9,659 nt of DNA from Bacteroidaceae bacterium (GTDB taxonomy: Bacteria > Bacteroidota > Bacteroidia > Bacteroidales > Bacteroidaceae): contig JAEEOD010000299.1 of the NCBI GenBank assembly GCA_016284115.1, positions 1-9,659 on the forward strand. Direction: 5' to 3'. The position numbers and the translations under genes were made by a program. Positions 1-7,900 of this stretch are shown here, in pieces. The first letter of the stretch is position 1, and each line of letters begins with the position of its first letter. Under the pieces are notes generated by a model. That model did not search any database. It worked only from the letters and a program-made list of their open reading frames with translations, and was not told where the DNA came from.

Positions 1-57
1 CCACTTCTGCTCCTTGATGGTTTGCAGACCTTCCTGCCAAAAATCACTGTCCAACAT
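1..57 (-). CDS. Second FtsX/MacB-type ABC permease, N-terminal fragment (partial at left edge)
   Basis: An ATG at 57 opens a minus-strand frame of 19 codons that runs off the left edge without a stop. The peptide reads MLDSDFWQEGLQTIKEQKW. It has the form of the cytoplasmic N-terminal segment of Bacteroidetes MacB-like permeases, which start with a short amphipathic stretch (W-Q-E, then T-I and basic residues) just before the first membrane helix. The upstream permease begins in a comparable way (MNELLSEVMLSMRSNKMR). A purine-rich stretch, AGGAAAGAGAAG on the minus strand at 77-66, ends 8 bases before the ATG. The gap to the preceding stop is 36 bases, so it probably belongs to the same operon. 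Tandem permeases after one ATPase are common in Bacteroidales MacB-type clusters. The assignment rests on 19 residues and position only; it could be another small or membrane protein. Confidence 0.6.
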   Translation of the reverse strand, partial: MLDSDFWQEGLQTIKEQKW

Positions 58-93
58 ATATTATACTTCTCTTTCCTACTATAAAAAAACTTC
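58..93 (-). promoter_or_regulatory. Short intergenic spacer with likely ribosome-binding region
   Basis: These 36 bases separate the stop of the first permease from the ATG of the next reading frame. On the minus strand the spacer has a run of seven T, then the purine-rich AGGAAAGAGAAG and the AT-rich TATAATAT next to the ATG. The purine stretch can serve as a weak ribosome-binding site. I see no hairpin before the T run, so I do not call a terminator. TATAAT is present by sequence, but without a partner element at the right distance I do not call a promoter. Confidence 0.35.
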
Positions 94-1320
94 TCAACTT
101 GTCACTGCTTCAACCAATTTAATAGTGGTAGCCCGTTTAGCGGGCACGTATCCTGCTACCAGTCCTGCCAGAATCATCACCAGATTACAAATGATAACAG
201 GGAGGAACTGTACTGTGGGGTTCTGGAACATGGGGAAGACACTTCCCAAAGCACTGTTAAGCAACTGAGTCAGGCCAATTCCAGCCATGAGGCCTACATA
301 TCCAAATATCATAGTGATAATAACCGACTCTAGCAGTACCAAACGTATGATGCTACTATTGCTGGCTCCCATAGCCTTTCTCACTCCTAACTCACGGGTA
401 CGTTCCTTCACTGTGATGAGCATGATGTTGCTGACACCCACAATACCCGCCAACAAAGTGGCAATACCAATGACCCACACAAAGGCTCCTATCGTAGTCA
501 GTACGTTCTGCACCTGAAGAACACTCTCATAAGGATTATCAACCTGAATGGCACGGAAGTCATCAGGGCTACATTCCTTGGCACGTGCAACGACGGTGCG
601 CAACTTGCTGACTATAGCGTCATTCTCGTCAGCGGTATTCAGGTTGCTTACTTCAAGTCTGACGGCATCGATGTTTCCCTGTGGTCTATAAAGTGTCATC
701 ATCGTCGATATAGGAACGTAAGCACCTAAAGAGTTATCATTAGAGGTCATTGACTGGGAGACGCCTACCACCATGAAGAGTAACCCGTCTACTGTTACCT
801 GTTGTCCAATAGGATTGCCGTCGCCAAAAAGTTCTTTGGCCAGTCGCTGGGTCACCACACACACCTTTGACTGACTCTCGATGTCAAGCTGATTGATGTC
901 GCGCCCTTTGGCAATTTTGTTATAATTGACGCTAATGAATCCTGGAGTACATCCCGTCATAGGAATCTGGGCATAACGTATACCGTTGTTAACACGTAAC
1001 CGCTCCACAACCGAGGGGAAGACATGTTGTATAACCTCACGGTCAATGCTGCTGAGCAGTGCCGTATCGGCCAAGTTGAGCGTGATGCTCCGTCCCGTCT
1101 GGTATCCGCCATAGGGCTTTGAGGTCAGTCCCGTAGAGAGCTGAACCACCTGTGGACTATCAAAATGGAACGTCCGTGCGATTCCTCTTTGGAACCCACC
1201 AGCTGCTCCTAACAGCACCACTAGGATAAACATGCCCCATGCAATAGAAAAGCCGGTAAGGGCTATGCGCATCTTGTTGCTACGCATGGACAGCATCACC
1301 TCTGACAACAACTCATTCAT
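94..1320 (-). CDS. MacB/FtsX-type ABC transporter permease
   Basis: A 408-residue inner-membrane permease of the MacB/LolCE/FtsX class (type VII ABC systems). It has a short cytoplasmic N-terminus, a first membrane helix at about residues 19-40, a large periplasmic domain at about 45-270, and three C-terminal helices at about 275-302, 325-352 and 372-393. The loop after helix 2 carries the family's conserved coupling segment (RTRELGVRKAMGAS, residues 307-320), which docks on the ATPase. Members of this class do not pass substrate through the membrane helices; they use ATP hydrolysis to drive movements in the periplasm and commonly work with an adaptor and a TolC-like outer-membrane protein. 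The start ATG overlaps the ATPase stop by four bases, which fixes the start and ties the two products. No ATPase domain is fused to it, unlike Escherichia coli MacB. Given the upstream NRPS, export of or protection from the peptide product is inferred. Lipoprotein sorting or cell-division roles are less likely in this context. Confidence 0.9.
   Translation of the reverse strand: MNELLSEVMLSMRSNKMRIALTGFSIAWGMFILVVLLGAAGGFQRGIARTFHFDSPQVVQLSTGLTSKPYGGYQTGRSITLNLADTALLSSIDREVIQHVFPSVVERLRVNNGIRYAQIPMTGCTPGFISVNYNKIAKGRDINQLDIESQSKVCVVTQRLAKELFGDGNPIGQQVTVDGLLFMVVGVSQSMTSNDNSLGAYVPISTMMTLYRPQGNIDAVRLEVSNLNTADENDAIVSKLRTVVARAKECSPDDFRAIQVDNPYESVLQVQNVLTTIGAFVWVIGIATLLAGIVGVSNIMLITVKERTRELGVRKAMGASNSSIIRLVLLESVIITMIFGYVGLMAGIGLTQLLNSALGSVFPMFQNPTVQFLPVIICNLVMILAGLVAGYVPAKRATTIKLVEAVTS
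1317..1320 (-). promoter_or_regulatory. ATGA stop/start overlap, ATPase to permease
   Basis: The ATPase ends in TGA (1319-1317) and the permease begins with ATG (1320-1318), sharing bases in the tetranucleotide ATGA. Such overlaps usually mean translational coupling by re-initiation, giving matched amounts of the two transporter subunits. Confidence 0.85.
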
Positions 1321-1991
1321 GCGCGTTCATCTTTAAAAATTAGTCCATCCTTGAAGAATATCCGACGATCTGTCTGGTCGGCAATCTCCTGTTCATGGGT
1401 AACAATGACCACCGTTTGGCCCTGTTCGCGGTTCACGGCCTTAAGCATATCCATCACCTCCTGTGTCGTTTTAGAGTCCAAAGCTCCCGTCGGCTCATCT
1501 GCCAAGATAATCTTGGGGTGTGCTATCAAGGCTCGGGCTATGGCCACACGTTGACGCTGACCACCCGACATCTGCATAGGTGTATGGTTCCAATGACCAG
1601 CAAGCCCTACCTTCTCTAGATATTCCATAGCCATATCATTGCGTTCCTTTCTGGCCACACCCCGATAGTAAAGTGGAAGTGCCACATTTTCCATCGCGTT
1701 TTTGAAGTTAATCAAATTGAAGCTTTGGAAAATGAATCCGATATACTGGTTGCGCAGGCGAGCCTGCTGCCGTTCATCCTGCCCCTTAATAAGGTTGCCG
1801 GCCAGCCGGTACTCACCCTCGTCATAATCGTCGAGGATGCCCATAATGTTCAACAGGGTAGATTTCCCAGACCCGGAAGCACCCATAATGCTTACGAGCT
1901 CACCTTCATCAATATGGAGGTCTACACCTTTGAGCACATGGAGAGGCGATTCTCCCGGATAAGTCTTATGAATTCCTTTGAGGTCGATCAT
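1317..1991 (-). CDS. MacB/LolD-type ABC transporter ATP-binding protein
   Basis: A 224-residue cytoplasmic nucleotide-binding subunit, the usual length for LolD/MacB-class stand-alone ATPases. All catalytic motifs are present: Walker A GASGSGKST (37-45), Q-loop Gln89, signature MSGGQ (141-145, Met in place of the more usual Leu), Walker B IILADEP (161-167) with catalytic Glu166, D-loop ALDS (170-173) and switch His199. The segment after the Q-loop (FNLINFKNAMENVALPL) is typical of the MacB/LolD branch. It should hydrolyse ATP as a dimer to drive the permease encoded next. Its ATG lies inside the NRPS stop codon, so the start is certain and its translation is probably coupled to the synthetase. 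This linkage makes a role in moving or resisting the peptide product the leading inference. The family as a whole also includes lipoprotein-release and division ATPases, so substrate identity cannot be read from this subunit. Confidence 0.95.
   Translation of the reverse strand: MIDLKGIHKTYPGESPLHVLKGVDLHIDEGELVSIMGASGSGKSTLLNIMGILDDYDEGEYRLAGNLIKGQDERQQARLRNQYIGFIFQSFNLINFKNAMENVALPLYYRGVARKERNDMAMEYLEKVGLAGHWNHTPMQMSGGQRQRVAIARALIAHPKIILADEPTGALDSKTTQEVMDMLKAVNREQGQTVVIVTHEQEIADQTDRRIFFKDGLIFKDERA
1988..1991 (-). promoter_or_regulatory. ATGA stop/start overlap, NRPS to ABC ATPase
   Basis: The NRPS frame ends in TGA (1990-1988) and the ATPase starts with ATG (1991-1989), again as ATGA. Upstream on the minus strand lies only a weak purine stretch (AAAGAAGAA), which favours re-initiation by ribosomes finishing the synthetase. 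The same overlap recurs at the next gene junction, so synthetase, ATPase and permease form a tightly linked translation unit. Confidence 0.85.
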
Positions 1992-4900
1992 AATTCTTCT
2001 TTCAAATGAGATACATACATTGCCACATATTCACTTTCTAACATACCAAGATGAGAACCATCAACATGGTAAACGATGATGTCTGGTTTTTCCTCTTTCC
2101 AGAAAGCCTCATTGTCTATAATCTTTTCTGGAGCAAGGAATTCATTAAGCACTTCTTCAGGAATGTCACTGAACGAAACACCCAATTCCTTGTATTTGTT
2201 GATGACTTCCGCTTTATTATTATCTTCATCATGAAGAAGGGCTTTATGCAGCAAAACCTTGCCGCCATAGAGCGGTACCTCAGGCGACTTCAATATCTGT
2301 CCCACTACCTGAGTCATCTTAACGGTATGTTTGAATTTTGTTTCTATATCAGGATCAATTTTCTTCATAGCTTCCAAAGGCAGATAAGGCATAATCTTAG
2401 TCCACTCATTAGGATACTTGTTGAATCTGGTCCATGTAGTGTCAAGCATAGAGACTACTGGCATTTGATCATGCATTTTACTCCATTTCACACACAATCG
2501 ATAAGCAAGCTCGCCTCCAAAGCAATGGCCCGTGAAGGCTGCTATTTTAGCATCAATCGGAAGATAGATATCAAGGATGGTGTAATACATTTCTATCACC
2601 TCATTCATATCTGCATCTTCAAAAAGATAATCAAAATGGTCACCTATCCATTCAATTTGGAAAACAGAGAAATACTTAATGAGTTCATTCAAATAATGTT
2701 TTGTGTGAACGAATTCAGTGTAACCATGAACAAAGACCACCAATGGTTTCGCTGGGTCATACATGTTGTACCATGAACCAATACTCATTCTGGTGTCCAA
2801 CACATCTCTAACAGTTCTCGCCTTCAACAGGTCGTCAACCTTAATATTGATATTGAACTGAACCGCCTTTACAATAACCTTGATAGCCATCAGCGACGTC
2901 AGTCCTAATTGTATCAGATTGTCAGTTACTCCGAAATCATCACGTTTCAATAGCGTACGTGTAATCTCCAACAAGGTTTCCTCTTCAGCATTTTCTGGTG
3001 GTATATTATCAAGCTGGAATGACACTTCTGGCAAAGGTAATTTGCGGCGATTCACCTTACCGTTAGGTGTTAATGGCATTTCTTCGAGAAGCACGAACAC
3101 CTCAGGAACCATAAATGCTGCCAGTGCATCAGCTACCCACTCTTTGAGAGATGGCTCATAGACAACAACATCCTTGTCCACTGTATAGTAACACACGAGG
3201 TTCTGACCACCGCCAACTTCCTTAACATCGACACATACCTGCTTTATTCCCTTAAAGGCAGCCACGCGATTCTCTATCTCACCCAGCTCTATGCGCAGAC
3301 CACGCAGTTTCACCTGATTGTCTATACGCCCTAGGAATTCTATTTGTTTACTTCCATCACGTGGGTCTACAGCCCAGCGCACAAGATCGCCTGAGCGATA
3401 AGCACGCTGTCCATTGAACATAATGAACTTATCCTCTGTTAAATCTGGTCGATTCAAGTATCCACGACCTACGCCTTCACCTGCTATCAACAATTCGCCA
3501 GGCAGGCCTTCCGGTACAAGATGTCTTGTCTTGTCGATGATGTATAACTGGTAGTTGTCTAGAGGACCTCCTATAAATTCTCCCTCAAAAAAGCTCTTTA
3601 CATCATAGAAAGTTGAGAACAGAGAACACTCTGTAGGTCCATAAGGATTTACGAAACGATAATTAGTAGGCGGAGTAATAGGAGGCATTTTCTCACCACC
3701 AGTAGAAAGCACTCGCAGCGATTTATTATCGAACAGCGTTGCTATCTGACAGCCTATCTGTGTAGTCATAAAGGCTACAGAAAGTCCGTTCTCCTCCATA
3801 TAGTTGTTCATCGCATTCAAATCTAGACGCATATTGTCTGGCAGGATATAAGTGGATGCACCCACCAGCATAACAGGGTAGATGTCAATCATGTGCGCAT
3901 CGAAACCATAGTTGGCATATCCAACGGCACGATCTGCAGCTGTCAGTTGGAATTCTTTTACATACCAGTGACAATAATTCACTATGCCATGCTGTTCAAG
4001 TTCCACACCCTTTGGCTTACCGGTAGAACCAGAAGTGAAAAGAATGACCATGCGATCATTTGGTTTCACTTGAGGCAGCACGCTTTCAGCATAGCGGTCC
4101 TCGCCATCAAAAGCCCATTGAATTTGCTCACGCGTAATCACTGTGCCTTTAAAGTCTGGCAGAGTGTCTGAAAATAGACTACCTTCGCTGAGGATAAAGT
4201 CCACCTGAGCATCCTCTGTCATAAACATCAGTCGGTCTTCAGGGAAGTGACTGTCAAGTGGCATGTACGAGCCACCAGCCTTCATCACCGCCATAGAATA
4301 GATGACTAACAATTCCGAACGGTCGATCATCACACCTACCGCTTGTTCATGTTTAAGTCCGAGGTTTACCAAATAACGTGCCAAGCGGTCGGTTATTTCA
4401 TCAACCTGCCTATATGTATAACTTCGATCCTTATATACCACATAGATATTGTCTGGCGTAGCCAAAGCCTGTCGATGCAGGATATCTGGCAATGTTTCTG
4501 TCTTATCGTATGTCAACACCTTTCCTTTGCCAAGAAGAGTGAGAGCCTCTTCTTCTGCAGCATCAGTAAGACGGAAGGTATTGACTGGAGCATCTGTCCC
4601 GCAAGCCTGCTGAACGATAAAGCTGAACATCTCAGCAAAACGACTCATATCCTCCTTACTATAAAGATCTGCAGAATACTCCAGCACAAGATTGAACATG
4701 TCTGTTCCGTAAGGTAGCACTGTAATAGTCAAAGGCATCTTGACCACATCCAGCTCCATACCGTAGCCATCATCGCTGCTGTTGTCATCATTTTCCGATA
4801 AAGCATCCTCCAATCCTTGTATGCCCTGATATGCAAACATGATCTCTGGATTAGCAGGGAAGCGCTCCACAAGACGTGTATAAGGGAAGATACCACAATA

Positions 4901-7900
4901 TGACTGTGTCTTGAAATATTGGTTTTGGATATCCGATGCCAATTCCGCGAAGGAGCCTTTACAATCTGGTGACACCACGGGTAGTGTCTGCACAAACATG
5001 CCTATGATTTCCTGCATCCTAATATTGATGCGGCCATTACTTATTGATGTGAAAATAACATGGTCTTCACGGGTTATGCGTTGTAGTAACAAAGAGGTGA
5101 CAGCCATAAAAAAGCTGTTTTCCGTCAGGTTGTTACGTCGGCAATAAGCAGATATGCCTACGGTATCTAGTAATAATGTATGTTTTGCCGCCTTATTACC
5201 CGAACCATTACAACCACTACTACGAGGGTAGCTGGCTATTTCTGCATCACCAAGCACATTATCAAAATATGTCTGGGCTTCTGTAGCTTTACCGCTTGCC
5301 TGCATCTCTTGCTCGTCCAAAGCACGATCCCAAGCAGTGTAGGTTTCAGGTATCAAGGTTTCATGTTCAAGGGCCCGTTGCAATTCTGAAAGGAACACCA
5401 GCAAAGAACCACCGTCGAAGATGGTGTGATGAACATCCATAAAGAGCCATACTGTAGTAGGAGTCTGTACGATATCAAAACGGTAGAGGTCGTCATCCAA
5501 CAAGTTGAATGGACGAACCTTTTCCTGGAAATAGTCTTTTGAAGGCTCATCACTGATCGTAGAGTGTTGTATAGCTACCGGAGCGTCATCACGTCGCTGT
5601 TGCATGACATCGTCTTCCATAATGACGAAGTGAGTCTTCAAATAAGGATGTGCATTCACTACTGCCTCTAGCGCCTGCTCCAGAGCATCAACAGTAATAC
5701 CATCCAATCGTTTCACGTAAGGAATATTGTACTGAGTAGTATCACGATTCATCTCCCAGTCTACGTACACACCACGCTGGTTCTCTGTAATAGGATAGTA
5801 ATCTCGGGGAGCATGAACAACTGCCAGAGTTTTCTCCAATTCCTCGCTATATTCAGTCATAGCTGCCATATCACGAATAGTAGGAGTCTGAAGGATATTC
5901 TTGGTTGGGATGATGATATCCAGATGCCCATGAATAGCTGCACTCAGACGCATGGCCGACAAAGAATTCATACCGATAGACATCAGGTTGGTAGTTACAC
6001 CGAAATGATTAGAATTCAACACCTCACATGCTATGTCGAATAGACGCTGCTCCATCTCTGTCTCCGGCTCAACAATATCGCCTATTGACAACATAGGCGT
6101 AGGTAATCCTCTGCGATTGATCTTGCCATTCGGCGTTCGCGGCATAGCCTCAACATACATATATACCTCAGGTACCATATAGGCAGGAAGTTTGGAAGCT
6201 CTCATGTGCACATCTATCTGTTCATCGCTAACACTCTTCCCTTCATCAACTGTATAATAGAGAACCAGATGCTTGTCATTGTTGATGTCGCGAATCATGG
6301 CCACTGCCTGCTGGATACCATCTACCTTCATGGCTTCTGTTTCTATTTCACCTAATTCCACTCGATAGCCGCGCAACTTCACTTGATTGTCTATACGGCC
6401 AAGGCATTCCAGTTCGCCATACTCGTTGAAACGGGCAAGGTCGCCGGTGTGGTACATCCTGACTGGTGTATCATCAATGTTCTTTTCAACGAAAGGACAA
6501 TCCACAAATGACTGGGCTGAGCGTTCGGGCAAGTGCCAGTAACCAATGCCTACCTGGATACCTGCTATGCACAATTCACCACAAGCACCCATAGGAGCCA
6601 ACTGACCTGCCGAATCAACAATGAAGCACCAACTGTTAGCAATGACATGACCAATAGGGATATCCCTGTACACTTTGTCTTTCTCCAGATAATGGATAGT
6701 GATATGGTCTGTACACTCCGTTGGACCGTATGCATTGATTATCTGCGCATTCCGTGATACTACGCCCATTAATTTCTCACCGATAGCGCTCAGATAGCGC
6801 ACTGGCATATCAAAGGTATTTACCAACATGGTGGCGATAGAAGTGGTATAACCACCACCAGTTATTTGATGGTCAATCACGAAATTGCGAATAGCCTGCA
6901 AGTCCTTACGAATTTCCTCTGGCATGATATGCAGACTACCTCCAAGTAGCAGGATGGCATACAAGTCTTCAATATGTGAGTCAAACGAGAACGAGCGATG
7001 ACTGCTAATACGGTCTTCAGCAGTAAGATGAAGTTCTTCTATCGTTGAGAAAATATAGTTCAACAATCCTTTATGGTGGAGCACCACACCCTTTGGCTTA
7101 CCAGTAGAGCCTGAAGTATATATAATATAGGTATAGCAGTCCGGCGAACAGAGGTTAATAGGTTCGACTGTAGCGCTGTCTTTCTCCCAGTCAATCTCGT
7201 CAAGGTAGATGATAGTATCAGCATTGAAATCACCCTCCTTGCGTTTCTCCTCTAACACAGTGTGTGTCGTAATTAATACTCTGGTCTCACTGTCTTCCAA
7301 CATATACTGCAGGCGTTCGTTAGGATACTCAATGTCTAACGGCAAATAAGCAGCAGCAGCCTTATGAATACCAAAGACACAAACTGGGAACTCCTTGCTG
7401 CGTTCAATCATTACACCTACGAAGTCATGCTTCTTCACGCCGAGAGAAATCAGTCTCTGTGCAATAAGGTCAGAATAGCGATTCAGTTGAGCATATGTAA
7501 TCTGACTATTTCCATCTGCAACAGCAAGACTGTCAGGACACTGAACTGCACGAGTCAGGAAATGATCCATATAGGTCTTGGTAAAGTCAATATCCATACG
7601 TGGTCCAGCCGACTGCTCAATAAGAACCTTGCGCTTATCCTCTGGCACTAAGGAAATTTCATAGAAACGCTCCTCAGTGGCAGCTTTTTCACACAACTCC
7701 TTCATGGCCTTAAGTACAATATCCATGTCAGCCGCATTGTAGAGCGAACTGTCATACCCAATGCCCAATGCATATTCCGATTCTGACGCTTTATAGACGG
7801 AGAGTGTGATAGGAATTTTTGCCACTGCCTCGGCATCTGGATTAGTTGATGATTCAGATTCTTCGGGTGTTCCCTCGCCATCAAACACTTGCCATTCAAA

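Noticed and set aside
58..93. Possible terminator or promoter in the spacer (T run, TATAAT on the minus strand)
   Set aside because: No hairpin precedes the seven T residues. TATAAT has no convincing upstream element and is not the usual Bacteroidetes promoter form.
2051..2776. 241-residue plus-strand open frame
   Set aside because: It lies wholly antisense to the thioesterase/PCP3 region, which has clear motifs. Its translation has no domain I recognise, so it is a shadow frame.
4343..4717. 124-residue plus-strand open frame, and similar ones elsewhere across the NRPS
   Set aside because: Antisense to conserved C2/A3 coding sequence, with no recognisable product and no start context.
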